A stretch of 64,000 nt of DNA from Pseudorasbora parva (Eukaryota > Chordata > Actinopteri > Cypriniformes > Gobionidae). This document shows, in pieces, positions 1-17,445 of this stretch (positions within the stretch are counted from its first letter, which is position 1; every line of letters begins with the position of its first letter). Location of the stretch: NCBI RefSeq assembly GCF_024679245.1, contig NC_090180.1:11244507-11308506 (forward strand), given 5' to 3'. The notes beneath the pieces were generated by a model. The model did not search any database. It saw only the letters and a list, made by a program, of their open reading frames with translations, and was not told the origin of the DNA. The position numbers were made by a program, and so were the translations under genes.

Positions 1-240
1 CTACATATTATATTATACCTACACATTGGTAGGCATATCACATCACTAAACATGCATCATCGTTTTCAAATCCATCTTCACAGTCCACACTACACGAAGA
101 CGGGGTTTTAAAAAATATATACGTTTTTTATCGCCTTAAAACGCCGTCAGTGCGGACGGAAGGCCAAAACGGAGAGAAAAAGATGCGTTTTCAACGAAAA
201 CGTAATTCGTGTGTGGACATGGCCACTTTAATTAGCTGGT
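1..240. repeat. probable dispersed DNA repeat fragment
   Basis: Roughly 90-235 has the look of a fish DNA-transposon derivative: purine-rich arms with repeated AAAACG/CGTTTT words and a terminal segment ending in GTGTGTGGACATGGCC. There is no coding potential. The left boundary is outside the window, so completeness cannot be judged. The assignment rests on composition and general familiarity only. Confidence 0.3.
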
Positions 241-2545
241 TCAGGTGTGTTTATTTTTTGTTGGGTTGGAGCTGAAATCTGAAGGTCATGGCCCTCCGGG
301 AGCAGAATTGGACAGGATTGTTTCACTTTTTTCACCAATTACCATTCTGTCACAGGCACAGCCAGACTTAATCGCAACCCCTTCCAGATTCACAACAGGA
401 GCGTTTGGGTGTGAGAATGGATCACTGCTGGCAACAGTGATGAGATGCACCTGATGCTCATTTTCCCCCCATGCTGCCACCATAAATTCAGCTTAAAGTC
501 TTTTCTATGCTTAAACAGCTTCCTTGATGCGTATGAAAATGTCATTTTTTTGTGTGTATTTGAAAAGAGGGCATGAGCTCAGACTCAAAAAGAGCTCTGT
601 AACCATTTCAAGTATTTTCAGTGATTGCTCAAGCTTTATGTACCAAGGCCCCTTTCCATTCATAATTACTGCAATACAGAATATTGCACAGTTCTGCACA
701 TCTATTCCAGCTGGAAAGATAATTATTGGTAGATTCAAGGCATAGCAGCATGGAAAACCCAAGTTACCCCAAATAAAAGCATTGCACTTCTAGCTGTTCC
801 TGGACTTCCATTTACTGGAATGAGTCGCTAAATAATGTCAAGTAGTTCACTGTTTTAAATTAGCTTGAAACCCCATGACCAAGCTGTCTGTTGGAATGAG
901 AAAGTTAAGATTAGTTGCAATGCATAACAATAATCCCAGTGAGAGCTGCCTTCTATCTCATCTCTGACAAATCTTGAGCAAGCCAGCACATAGGAATGTG
1001 AATAGATCTATAAAAGGTTAAGAGGCATGTATTCGGCATACCTTCAAACGAATGGTACCACAATTATGCAAAAACAAACAGTGTATTATCAGGAACCACA
1101 TGCTTGTCATTTCTCCACATACTTGTCATGTGTTTGTTTAAGATCAATTCTGAGTTAGTACTCTTTAATCTGTGTATATCTTTTAATTGCTATTTGGACA
1201 GTTTGGCACACACACTAATATAAGCTTGAGCTGTTTTTATATGTCAGTGTTTTGCCATGTTTTTGTTTCTTCAGTTCAACAGAATAATTTGACACTGGTG
1301 ATTAGAGATAATCTTTGAAAGGCACAGTTATTCCCGTCTTTCAGAAACCTTTACAAAGCTGATGTTTTTTTTCCCCCTCTCGTCCTTGCCGGATGCGCTC
1401 TGTGAGTTTCCTGTGATATGCTGTTGGTCATGCCCTTCACATTCCTCCCATAATTCCCACGCTTTTGCTCACCATACACACCATTACTCAATACACATAT
1501 TTGTGACAGCTTTCACTAAACATTTGCATTGTCTTTTGACTGATTCAATTGAGCTGATGTTTTGAACTGCTCCTATTGTTGTAAACAGGATGTTAAGTCA
1601 GGGGGAACTATGGCTAAAACAAAGCAAATATGATGAAGATTAAAAGCATAGCTCACACAAAAATGAGAGATGAATTTATTCACCTACATGTTGTTCTAAA
1701 CTCATATAATTATTTTTTTGTGTAACAAAAAAAAGGAATGTACTGATCAGTTTATTCAATATATTGAAAATGAATGAGGGCCGTTAAGCACCAAATGACA
1801 AAAAAAGCACCATAACTTTTTTTTTGAGGGTTTACTTACCCTCAACCCATCCTATAGGTGTATATGACAAATACTATCAGTGTAAGAAAAATATTAATTA
1901 ATTAATATTAATATTTAAAACTTTATAAAGTAAAACATCTAGCTCCTGCCAGATCACCTTCCGTATTAAAATTACAAAAAAAGTGTAACGCCTCTCACAG
2001 TTTAAAATGCTTACGCTACATCCTGCGTCGTTTTTTTCTTCCATTAAAGGGAGTCTGTCGGAAGCTAGATATTTTACTGTTACATTTCCACTGTAACTGT
2101 TACATGTTACATATGGATATTCTTCTTACAAAAATGCATCAGTGTGCTTCAGAAGGCCTTTATTAACCCCCCGAGGCATGTGGATTACTTTTTATAATGG
2201 ATGGATGCACTTTTTTGGGCTTCAAATCTTGGGCTCCCATTTACTGTCATTACAAAGCTTGGATTAGCCAGGACATTTTTAAAGGGGTGATGAATTGAGA
2301 AATCAACTTTCCCTTGAGCTTTTGATTTATAAAAAGTCATGATAATATAAGAATATCCTGTAAGTTTCAGAGCTAAAAACTTCTGTGTTAGTCAAAGAAA
2401 AGCTTTTATAGACACCCGGCCCAGAAAACGATTGTGTGCCGCATCATGACGTCATCGTGTGGCGAAACACACCTGTACAGAATAATAAGGATGTCTAATT
2501 CAGTACCCCTTAAAAACACTGACAGCCATTCAGAATCCAACCTGC
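241..2545. other. intergenic DNA without a recognised gene
   Basis: No exon chain or conserved protein is recognisable. On the minus strand 286-483 is open for 65 codons, but it lacks family resemblance and flanking splice logic and I do not call it a gene. Around 1630-1860 there is AT-rich sequence resembling a decayed MITE of the GTTCACCCAAAAATGA type. The remainder is AT-rich non-coding DNA. Confidence 0.5.
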
Positions 2546-3040
2546 TTTAAAGGTGCCATGTGTAAAAATTGAGGTAAAAATATCAACAACAAAAAATACC
2601 TACACTCATCAAAAGAATGAGAAGAAATAAGGGCGATGACGTCATTAAAAAAATGTCAAGTTATAGTGCTGCAGAGATATCAACCTTAATTAGCAGTAGC
2701 ATTACTAGCCCCGGCCCGACAGTTATCGTAATACCAGTCTCGGCCTTCGGAGGCAGTATGCGGGCAACATAACCACCAGCCAACCTGGCGTACTTGAACC
2801 TGATGTCAATCGAGTGGAAAGTACAGCCCATTTCAGTTCAGGGAAGAGAGTGGACGGATGGCCGAAGCCCTTGGCCCCTTAAATGTATAAAAATAGCTGT
2901 TTTTACCACACCGGAAAAAGCGGAAGTGCGGGCGCCCGGCGACTGTGTCCCGTCCCGTCATAATAAAAGTCCCGGTACTCGCGAGCCGTTTAGAATAGGC
3001 GCCCTCCAGTGGACGAAATGTTGCATAGTGCACCTTTAAA
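2546..3040. repeat. MITE with TTTAAAGGTGC termini (copy 1)
   Basis: The element starts TTTAAAGGTGCC and ends GCACCTTTAAA, giving inverted termini about 495 bp apart. Its GC-rich core around 2910-2975 (a GAAAAGCGGAA word, then GACTGTGTCCCGTC and ATAATAAAAGTCC) recurs near 4810-5321 and 20553-21610, so at least three family copies lie in this window. There is no transposase, so it is non-autonomous. Confidence 0.65.
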
Positions 3041-4079
3041 GAGCTTGACATTTAAAGCGGTAGATGACAAAACTGCAACACATGCTTAAAATAAACAAAA
3101 AGATATAGTTTTCTGGTGTAGACGTTAGTTAACATTATAGCTATCTTTCGTTCTTGGTGAGAATGGGCCAATTTAAATACTTTACTGGTGTTTACTTTTT
3201 ATATTACTAATAAATGTCTTGCAGGTCTTTTCTTCTATGGTTGATCTATTGTATCGGGCTTATTTCCTTAGATTTCTTCTGTTACATTGGGAATGACTCT
3301 CATTTCACTTCCATGTAACCTGCCATTATATAATGGCACACTGTAGTCAATATCAGCCTGCATGAAATGGCTGTATTTGTGCCTCTTATCCACTGAAGTG
3401 TAACAGTACACAAAGAACTAGGTTGGATACATGTAAACAGAGCCTTTGCTCATTTTGCTCACATAACTTAAACGAGTTGAATAGAATCGCCTAAATAGAA
3501 AAAAAGCTGGGTGAATTCTCCAAAAAAAATAATTTTGGGCAACAAGTCAGACACCACTTACTTATACAATAACCTGGATTCAGATAATTACCAGATGGCA
3601 AACTACCCTGCTGATAAACTATATTTAGCTGAGATGGGGATCAGATGTATTACATTACAAAAAGAAAATATCTGTAGGGCATAAATATCTTCAAGTTGAT
3701 GTTGGTATTATCCCACACATTATCAAATGGTCAGATAAAAGGACTTGTATTTAAAGACATTCTTCCACAGGGGCAAAATAGTCTGCTGGTGTTCCTTCGA
3801 CACAATGACTCTTTTTCAATGTGACAAAACACTATTTTAAGGTCACTCAGCTGACAGTTTCTCAGCAATAATAAAGGGGTGTTTAATATGTGTGTAAGTA
3901 AAGCAAATGATTTAAGCATTTGTATTATGACCTTCCAAAAGACACACACCTATTATTTGTCCACTATCTTATCAGCCTGCAAGCACCATTATAGATAACA
4001 AGTAATGTGCTATAGGAAATAACTTTGTGTAACATATATATATTCTTGGAGTCAAAAAGATTTAAAAAAAATTATTTAA
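3041..4079. other. intergenic DNA, nothing recognised
   Basis: AT-rich non-coding sequence between two repeats. I saw no exon-like reading frame with plausible splice sites, no RNA gene and no clear terminal inverted repeats. Confidence 0.45.
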
Positions 4080-4335
4080 CGTTATTAAGCAAGAACATAT
4101 TAATTTGATCAAAAGTGACAGTAAGCACATTTATCATTTTTTAAAAATCAAATAAATTCTGTTTATTTGAACTGTCTGTCCATTAAAGAAGCTTGAATAC
4201 AATGTATCACAGTTTTCACAAAAATATGGCAGCAGCACAATTGTTTTTAGCATAGATAATACCTGCAATAATACTTGAGCAGCAAATCGGCATATTAGAA
4301 GGATTTTATCACATGACACTGAAGTAATCGCTGAT
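4080..4335 (-). repeat. cyprinid dispersed DNA repeat (ACTCCAGTCTTCA family), partial
   Basis: Contains the recurring words TCAAAAGTGACAGTAAG, GAGCAGCAAATC and ATGACACTGAAG found in at least eight other places here (near 9.7, 28.1, 30.8, 45.3, 48.6, 51.6, 60.3 and 62.5 kb). Full copies elsewhere begin ACACTACCGGTCAAAAG and end with its inverse, so this is a DNA-transposon-like, non-coding family. Confidence 0.55.
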
Positions 4336-4351
4336 GTGACAAATTAAAATA

Positions 4352-5370
4352 CACTATATTGCCAAAAGTATTGGGACACCCTTCCAAATAACTGAATTAA
4401 GGTGTTCCAATCACTTCCACTGCCACAGGTGTATAAAATCAGTAACTTGTTTTTTGGAGACATGTTCTCTGGAGTGGCAAATTACATTTCTTTGCTGGCA
4501 ATCCGATGGACGGGTCTGGTTTGGTGGTTGCCAACGGTACTTGCATGACTGCATTGTGCCAGGGGTATAGTTGGGTGGATGGAGGATTATGGTGTGCGGT
4601 GTATTTTAGGGGTTGGGGTTGGCCCCTTAGTTCCAGTGAAAAGGAATTCTTAATGCTTCAGCATACCAAGACATTTTGCACAATCTCTCCTGATAGAACA
4701 CCTTTGGGATAAATTAGAGCAGACATTGTGAGCCAGGCCTTCTTGTCCAACATCATTGCCTGACCTCATGAATGCACTTCTAGAAGAATGGTAAAGAATT
4801 CCCATACCAAACCGAGTGTTGTGGAGCTGAGCGTGGCTGCTGGAGCGATTGTTACACAAACACCCGCCTTGCGAGAAATGGGACTTTTATTATGACGGGA
4901 CAGGACACAGTTGCAAGGCGCACGCACAATTTCCGCTTTTCCGGTCATTGGTATGAGGTGTGCAGCTCTTTTTTATCATACTCGATACATTTAAGTGTGT
5001 TTAAAATGATGTTATGACGTTACTCTGTGCGTTCGCCTGGCGTTGCTGTGACATGTTCACACTGCTAAGAGAAAAGCGCTTCTGGAGAATAAAACCAGAA
5101 ACCGAGGGCAACGCAGATATGGCGCAATTGACAGGCGACTCTCTCAAATGCTATGCTGACACGTCCCGGGTGATTGGTTAAAATAGCAATTTTCTCACAA
5201 TTCACAAATAGTTGGAAACATTTGGGATATTGTAAGTACTCAACTGAACAAAATATATAACACCGACCTGGTGTCTGTTGGATATTTTACTGCAAAAATA
5301 CTACATAGTGCACCTTTAAAGTTCATGTGCATGTAAAGGCAAACGTCCCAAAACTTTTGGCAATATAGTG
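4352..5370. mobile_element. degenerate Tc1/mariner-type element
   Basis: The termini are CACTATATTGCCAAAAGT at 4352 and its inverse ending at 5370, each flanked by TA as expected of Tc1/mariner target duplications. Internally about 4500-4800 retains Tc1 transposase-like residues, including an EHLWDKL segment, but is full of stops. From about 4812 to 5321 it is replaced by a TTTAAAGGTGC-family MITE. Confidence 0.7.
4812..5321. repeat. MITE with TTTAAAGGTGC termini (copy 2), nested
   Basis: Its right end GTGCACCTTTAAA is at about 5308-5320 and its core matches the copies at 2546-3040 and 20553-21610. It interrupts the Tc1-like element at 4352-5370, whose sequence resumes at TTCATGTGCATG (5322). 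The left boundary is approximate because that terminus is eroded. Confidence 0.55.
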
Positions 5371-6400
5371 TATATAACTATTTTAAATTGTAATAGTATT
5401 TTATTGACAATATTGCTGTTTTTATATTTTGATAAAATAAGACAAAAGACTTCTTTGTTGTGCAATATATTGAAATTATTGAAATATCGCAAATGTAAAT
5501 ATCGCAATATGCATATCGCACCAGCATGCAATATCTAAATGATTTTAAAAGGCTACTTCATCATTGTGAAAAGGGTTCCTTTTTTGGTCGACGCATATCA
5601 GAGAATAGACTGGGCACACGACTGTTACTTATGGGACTTGCTTGATGTTAAAAAGAGTTATTAAACACAATAATTTGCGAAAAACAATAACTTGCAGTCT
5701 TAGGCTGTCTGACACACACACAAAGACCGAAAAGTGAACGACACTGCTGGTCACTTTCAGAAGTTGTAGCGTTGCTTTATTTTCCCGGAAAGAATGTGAA
5801 ACACAAATGGTTTAAAGGAACTGTATGTAAGAAATGTATTTTAATGAATCATAAAATGTCCCTGATACGTCACTAGACATTAAGAAATGTTAATTTCAAA
5901 CACTTATATCACTGATAACAGTAATCCGGCTAGGATATTGTGATTTAAAAGTTGTTGTTGCAGCCCTCAACTGATGTTGATGTTGACATGTTGTGTTTTG
6001 TCCTGAAGCTCCACCCTCCACCTATCTACCAATCACAAAGTCAATAGTGTTTCGGGATCCGGGGGGTTGCCAGCTCTGCGCTAGTTACCACAGCTGCAGC
6101 TACAAACGTTCCTGCTGATCCTGCAGCATATCTGGCAACCTCGAGTCAGGGGGAGAGGGAGAGGGAATACAGCGCTCTACAGTCATTTGAAAGTGATTGC
6201 AGTACCAGTTTTGGCCACAATCTTACATTCATTTCCTTTAATTCTCATTTTTAAAATATTTTTAAAATGTAATTTAAATAGATTTTACACACTAATTGCA
6301 ATATTGTATCGAACATATCGAATATCACATTATTTAACAAGACATTGCATATCGCATTTTTCCTCAATATCGCAAAGCCGTACTTGTTTCTAAAACATAC
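5371..6400. repeat. intergenic DNA with ATATCGCAATAT-type repeat halves
   Basis: ATATCGCAATAT-like words cluster at 5480-5530 and again at 6295-6385, flanking an unrelated block at about 5810-6200. This suggests one dispersed element split by a later insertion. No coding sequence is recognised; the boundaries are a reading of word similarity only. Confidence 0.3.
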
Positions 6401-6406
6401 CTTTAT

Positions 6407-6415
6407 GTGTGTGTG

Positions 6416-6501
<86 letters not shown>

Positions 6502-6510
6502 GATGAATGT

Positions 6511-6580
<70 letters not shown>
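6407..6580. repeat. compound microsatellite (GT)n(TA)n(GA)n(TA)n
   Basis: A TA tract to 6450, a GA tract at 6451-6499, a short spacer and a second TA tract at about 6513-6580. Apparent long reading frames here encode only YI or ER/SL dipeptide runs and are artefacts. Confidence 0.95.
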
Positions 6581-6585
<5 letters not shown>

Positions 6586-6784
6586 AACTAGAAAAGCCAA
6601 CCAGATACAGAGCATTTATACTACAACTTATACTAATACATCTCATTTCATAAAGTTCAACTGATAGTTCACTTAAACCCAAATTTAACTTTCTTTTTTT
6701 ACATTGTGTACTACATTTATTTAGTTGTAATTGAGTTACATTTTGTCAAAAGTTTTCCTTAAGAGTCCATAAACTTTTTAGGGG

Positions 6785-6785
<1 letters not shown>

Positions 6786-6856
<71 letters not shown>
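6786..6856. repeat. (AT)n microsatellite
   Basis: About 35 uninterrupted AT dinucleotides. Any open frame across it is a dipeptide artefact. Confidence 0.95.
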
Positions 6857-6858
<2 letters not shown>

Positions 6859-9362
6859 TTCTTGCTCTTGTCCTCCATCACCTTGGTGGGCAAAACCACT
6901 GAGTGTGAAGTATGTGCTGGATCAGCAGTAGCGTGGGCAGCTATTTGCTCAGGGGCACACATGGCCGGTTAAAGCAGGGACTCGCATGAATAAACGGCAT
7001 TCTCCTGATCCAGTGAAAAACTATTTAGGGGATCTGCACCAACTCTATCTGTAATTGTATTGTATCGACCTGTCACTTCCCATGTCATGCATTGATTGCA
7101 GTTCTTTTGCAATTCAATAAAGTTCCTGTTTGATTTTGCAATCCACAATTCTCAAGAAAAATCAGAATACGAACCTATGTGAGGAATGAACTGCTGCTTC
7201 TTCCATGTTTAGGGCTCGCAGAGCGAGTCATGAGAAGAGTCTGAGCGTGAGACAATAGAGGTGAGGAATGTTGTAGATTAGGCTAATAATTTGTAATGAC
7301 ACTTGTGAGAGAGGGTACAAAGGATCACATTCACACAAAGATTGTTTTTAGATCATTAGATCATTACACCATAAGACCAACAATAAAAGTTTTTAGTGAT
7401 TTCTTTTACACAAATCCTGGGCAAAACCTGTTCTTTGGTTTTGTCTTAGTATTCAAAGCACTCCATCTTCTAGAACAGAATTACATTAGGGGGCATTATA
7501 CAGCAGCAATTGTGACTTGTATAAACATTTCTTTATCTATTGTTGTGAGGTTAGTGCTCGTGTGACAAGCACCGATGGGTTTCATGAGAAGGTCCTGTGT
7601 CTATTTACTTCTCATTTCCATTCAGTCTCACACATCCACTGTACCAGAGTGGGCCTGTATCCACTGTATCCCATGTCTATATTATATTTGTGTGCATGCC
7701 TTGTTTTGGTCCTGGAATCTGATTGGTTGAGCAGCAGCTAAAGTCAGAACTGCATTTTTCAGGTTTTTGCATTAACTGTGGAGTGTTAGTTTGCACTGAC
7801 TGTGAGGATTTTACAGTGACTCTTTCAGCAAGATATATTGATACCCAAGTGCAAAGGTGGTGCAAAATAACTATCTTTATGAGTGAGTGACTGAAACAGT
7901 TTGGTTTCAACGATCATCAATTTAGGAACTAAACAGTTATCTTTACCCCAGCAGAATTTGGCCTCTTTGTTTGACATTATTTTCGTTAGCAGAGCAATAG
8001 CAGGAAGAATAATTGGCAATATTGTGACTAGAATGTAAGTTAATCAGTATAAACTATAATTTAAATTGAATAAAAAGCGATACCATGCTGCCTATTTGTT
8101 ACTCCAGCCTTGCTGGAAATAAACCCCAGCATAAACCAGCAGTAATTCAATATTTGTTCAGCTGGTTTATGATGGTTAGTGATGATATAGTGTGGGTCTA
8201 GATTGAGCAGCATAGTTTTCTGAAATTTTGAATAAAGTAAAAAACATAAAAAATAAAAATAAAAAAAGGATAACATTTAAAAAGTAAATATAAGGACACA
8301 TAAATTGCTCATGTTAAGAGTGTGTTCATAAAATATTTTTGAAAAGAACAGTCCAGTTGCTTTTCTTTTGTATAGACATTATAATTATTTAAATATAATT
8401 ATATTTATGCTGATATCAAAGGCTTGTCTTAATAGAGTTTTGTTCTTTATATCTAAAGCAGCCCGGGGCAGTGCAGGTCTGTAAACAACTTAGTCCATTG
8501 TAGGCTATCTCAATGGCTCATGCTTCAGTCGCATCTTAAATCACAAATGTGCCATGAAAATATGCCAGGCCATTTGCGGCCAAATAAAGGCAGAATTGTG
8601 AGAAAAATAGAGCATTCTCTCTAGTCCCCCATATACCAATAGCCTGCTTTGCACGACCCAAACAACCACATCTGATCCCTGCTGAGTTAATTCTCTCTGT
8701 ATTTTCGTTGTCTTCTATTCTAAGTCTTGTGATTCCCCTAAACAGCCCACAAAGCAGTTTATAGCTCAGAAGTCTAATATATCATGATGGAAGGAATGGA
8801 GATATTCCAGTTTGGCTCCAAGAGGGGTTGTTGGAGAAAAACAAAGTGAGAGCGCTCTTATTGAGGCCTGTCAAATGGACGATCACACTGCTAGGAGGTG
8901 CTTTGATGTCCTTCCATTTGCTTCCAGGAGTGATATTGAGGAAGACTCAGATTTTCACAGATTTGTACAGACTTGCCAGTGACTGCTTCATTCATTCACA
9001 CCTGCAATCAAGTGGTTACATGTCTACAACATGCCTGTTTCCCATTGAGTCACCGTCTGAGACTTAGCTGGAAATACCCTGCTATCAGTCTAATCAAGAG
9101 GTGAATGTGTACGGCGGATTGCTCAACATCATAACAAGGGAGCAAATAAAGTTTTCCTAGTTATTTTAAACACCATTCTCCTTGTCTTGCGCTCTTTCAT
9201 TGGAAATCGTGTGCTTGATCTCAACGTACAGTCCAGTCTGACTGATTAAAACATTCCAACCAACTAACTTTTTTTAAGTGTTCTTTCCGGTTTTTAATTT
9301 TGTTTTATGTGTAGCACTTTGGGATTGTTTTTAACTATGAAAAGGGCTTTACAAATAAAATA

Positions 9363-9363
<1 letters not shown>
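6857..9363. other. intergenic DNA without a recognised gene
   Basis: Scattered short open frames (for example 7296-7565 and 8828-9067 on the plus strand) show no family resemblance, and none links through splice sites to a neighbour. About 8100-8190 has CCAGCATAAACCAGCAG / CAGCTGGTTTATG inverted words, a short degenerate foldback repeat. Confidence 0.4.

Positions 9364-9425
<62 letters not shown>
9364..9425. repeat. (ATT)n microsatellite
   Basis: About 20 ATT trinucleotides preceded by an A-rich stretch, possibly the tail of a decayed retroelement; the upstream source is not identifiable. Confidence 0.9.
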
Positions 9426-9690
9426 CATTAACTCTGTGGAATTCTACCTGTTCCTATTATTGCTTTAGTCAGTAGAAACCTGAGGATTCATACAAAACCA
9501 CAAGGCAAAAAAGTTAACCTGTTTTTAACTTTTACCTCCTTGTTTCCTGCTGGTGACGTGCTGGTTTTAGACTATAATAAACTGAAAGACTAAGGCAAAG
9601 GATATACACTGTGCCATCATGAGTTCAGTAGAGGCTTTTTGGAAAATAGCGTTACTTACAACCTTCCCTGTCTGCTCAGATAATTATTAT

Positions 9691-9945
9691 ACACTACCGG
9701 TCAAAAGTTTTGAATAAATACGATTTTTTTAAATGTTTTTGAAATAAGCCTCTTATTCTTAAGTCTGTATTTGTATTTCACAGTAATATTGTGAAATATT
9801 GTTACAATTGAATGTAACTTTTATTTTTAAATATAGCTATACTAAAATGTAGGCTAATGTGTAATGACTGTTATCATTACTCCAGTCTTCAGTTTCACAT
9901 GATCCTTCAGAAATCATTCTAATATGATAATTTGAGTCTTAAGAG
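9691..9945 (+). repeat. cyprinid dispersed DNA repeat (ACTCCAGTCTTCA family)
   Basis: Starts with the intact terminus ACACTACCGGTCAAAAG and runs to the TCACATGATCCTTCAGAAAT word shared with copies at 28.1 and 30.9 kb. The distal half is missing, so this copy is truncated. Confidence 0.6.
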
Positions 9946-10199
9946 CCTCGGTTGTACATGCTGTCATCTGTGTGAATGTGCTATATGTTTTATGTTTCTT
10001 TAGAAAGACCCCTAAAATGTATTTTCTCGACACTGAATAAAATTAACTGGACAGAAGGCTAAAAGAACAGACTGAACAAGAACTGTAACCAGAGAAATGA
10101 ATTAACTGAAGCAACACAAGCAACAAACAAACATTTGTAATTAAGTGTGTGAGTGTATGTATGTATGTAAATATGTATGTATATGAGTATATATTCAGT

Positions 10200-10430
10200 A
10201 TGTAATAATAATAATAAAATAATAATGCGTTCGATTTATATAGCGCTTGTCAAGGCACTCAAATCGCTTTACATAGAAGGGGGGAATCTCCTCAACCACC
10301 ACCAATGTGCAGCACCTACCTGGATGATGCGACGGCAGCCATATTGCGCCAGAACGCTCACCACACACCAGCTGATTGGTGGAGAGGAGACCAAGTGATG
10401 AAGCCAATCAGGATATATGACTGTGTGTAT
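10200..10430. repeat. probable dispersed repeat (TATATAGCGCTT element)
   Basis: Begins with an ATA-rich run and continues with TTATATAGCGCTTGTC, a GC-balanced core (CAACCACCACCAATGTGCAG) and GATGAAGCCAATCAGG. It stands out from its AT-rich surroundings in composition. Both strands are open for about 70 codons, but I recognise no protein; it reads as a short-repeat family rather than a gene. Confidence 0.4.
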
Positions 10431-11570
10431 GTTTATACATGTATATTGTTTATGTTTAGATTTTGATGGGTAGATGTTGTTTTGTAAAAAGGGCAGGCAT
10501 AATAAGCCATGGCTTCAGCCTACACCTTTTTGGTTACCCTCTTTGTTTGTAATTTGCTATACATACATTTTGTTCAATGTTTAAGTAACCGAATAAACCT
10601 TCATTTATTAATTCAGAAAGCATCAGATGCTCACAGTCAGTGTTGGGGATAATGCATTACAAGTAACTTGAGTTACGTAATCAGATTACTCTTTCAAGCA
10701 ACTAGTAAAGTAACGCATTACTTTTAAAATTTACTTTCAACAAAGGAATGAAAGTTAATTTTTCACATTTATGTGACTCACAGCTGTTAAGAAAAATCGA
10801 AAGTGCAAAGGCGTTGTGTGTAAACATATAGTTCTAGACTAAATGTGAGCATTTATTAATCTCACTTGCACAATACCAAACCTCCAATAATTAAATATTA
10901 AATAAAACAAAATATTTTTATGCATTTAATCTACCTTTATTGACCAATATTTTGCAGCTAACTTCCGATGATTCAGTTAAACCAAAAGCAAAAATTACTT
11001 TCGATATTTTGTTTTTACTGTTGAATTAAGTATTAAACTTTTTTCTTTTCTTCCATTATCCAGAACGGCAGCACAGCTGAAAGGTTTGTTTGAGCGGAGC
11101 CCTCTACTCTACATGTGAATGAGCATTAAGCTCAGCCTGAGGTTTATTATTATGTAATATACTGAGGTATATAAATGTCATTATGTTTTGAAAGTAAAAT
11201 AAAGTGCAGTAAGTTTGTAACATACAAAGGCAAAGTAGTAAAAATCATTTAGTAGTTTAAGTTTGTTTAAATACACAAAGTTGATCTTCTTGCTCTGGTT
11301 ATTTGTATTCTTGTGTCAACACGTCTGCATACCTTTCAGATTGGGTCACACCGTTTGACACCTTTTCTCTGTTAAGGTGACATCACTGCTCAGCCTCTCT
11401 GTAGTAATACATTGCTTTATGTTGCCATAGATTTTATTCGACCATAACAACTGGTACGTTTTTTTTATTAAAAAAAATAAAGGACTTTCAGTGAAAAGCT
11501 GAGTGCTCTTAGCTGCTGTTAAAGCCCCCGGTGGACGAAAGCGAAACTACAGCTGCTGTATTAAACGGCT
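10431..11570. other. upstream flank of amotl2, partly repeat-derived
   Basis: About 10637 begins CAGTGTTGGGGATAATGC followed by ATTACAAGTAAC words typical of a fish DNA-transposon end (the TAACGCATTAC type). Its other end is unclear. No coding sequence is seen. It may overlap distal regulatory DNA of amotl2, but nothing specific is identifiable before about 11.6 kb. Confidence 0.35.
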
Positions 11571-11613
11571 CTTTTTTTTCTTCTCTCTTTTCACTTTTGA
11601 TCCCTGAGCTCAC

Positions 11614-11630
11614 ACATTCCGATCATTCCA
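11614..11630 (+). promoter_or_regulatory. amotl2: tandem TEAD (M-CAT) motifs at amotl2 5' end
   Basis: Two CATTCC hexamers (inverse of GGAATG, the TEAD core) lie at 11615-11620 and 11624-11629 in the same orientation with a 3-bp spacer, close to the presumed transcription start of amotl2. A third core, TGGAATG, is at 11795-11801 inside the predicted first exon. AMOTL2 is a known YAP/TEAD target in vertebrates, so a feedback site is plausible. Function is inferred from motif and position only. Confidence 0.5.
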
Positions 11631-11659
11631 GGCGCGCTCAGTTATTTATGAGAGCACAG

Positions 11660-11814
11660 CGCGCGCCTACCAGCTCATAACCCAACCAGCCCTAAACCCG
11701 CGCACACAAACAAAACGAGGAGATAAAACACAAACAGAAGACAGTAGTTGGATTACTTGGATTATTACACATGCCATTATTAACAGAATCCGTGTGGAAT
11801 GAGAGTGTTAGTTG
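11660..11814 (+). other. amotl2: putative non-coding exon 1 of amotl2
   Basis: A GC-richer segment ends at TTG followed by GTAAGT (donor at 11815), a near-perfect splice donor about 720 bp upstream of the first coding exon, whose acceptor is TTGCCCTCTAG ending at 12533. It carries no in-frame start continuing into the coding exon. The start coordinate is a guess; a TTATTTATGA sequence near 11641 could be a weak TATA-like element. Confidence 0.4.
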
Positions 11815-12555
11815 GTAAGTTGGTCGTCAATGTTTTACAGAGTTTAATGGTCGATAGCAACGAACACAGAAAACCTGAACTGTATTTAACTTTTATTGTG
11901 ACGCCGATTAAACCGAATGGCTGTGAGGACGAAGCATTTTTAGACAAAACGCTTTCATGTTTATGACGTTTAATAAGCTTGGCACGTGTTAAAGGAATAA
12001 TACAGTTTTGACACTATGCTCCCGTGAGTGCGCTACTTTTCTATTGGGATGAAAACTTGTATATTTGAATAGAACTGCATATAGGCCTACTATGCCTATT
12101 ATAGCCCTAGTTATTTATAAATAATACGAATATCTATATTAAAATAATAATAATTCTAACAATTATTTTTAACTTGAAATATATTACTGTAAAAAGTGTA
12201 TTTAAACGTGTATTTATTTTCTTTGGTCTAACTCAATATAGTTGACTCATATCAACCATATTAAAACTCATATTGAATATTTTCATATTATTTAACTAAA
12301 GTAAAACCAGTTAAACATATGTTGCCATTTTTTTGTGTGTGTTTAAGTATTTGTTTCGATTTATTTTGTATTTCTAAATATGCGCCTGTCACTTTCTGTA
12401 AACTGATGAAAAAAATAATGCAGCACTCAAACTTTGAGAGTTTAAACATTTCTTTCTTTCTTTAAAAACTGTTATTAACTATATGGAATTTAAACATCAT
12501 AATCATTTGTTGAATTGGTCTCTTGCCCTCTAGGTCCAGTTCAGTTCATAAAAAC

Positions 12556-17445
<4,890 letters not shown>

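Noticed and set aside
286..483. 65-codon minus-strand open frame, possible exon
   Set aside because: No family resemblance, no matching splice-linked neighbour, and the opposite strand is also open over the same interval. Composition alone can explain it.
6251..6962. Long open frames of YI, SL or ER dipeptides
   Set aside because: They are translations of TA and GA microsatellites.
12523..12555. Upstream extension of the amotl2 coding exon
   Set aside because: The extension has no ATG and includes the splice acceptor TCTAG. The first usable ATG is at 12556, with 12574 as the alternative.
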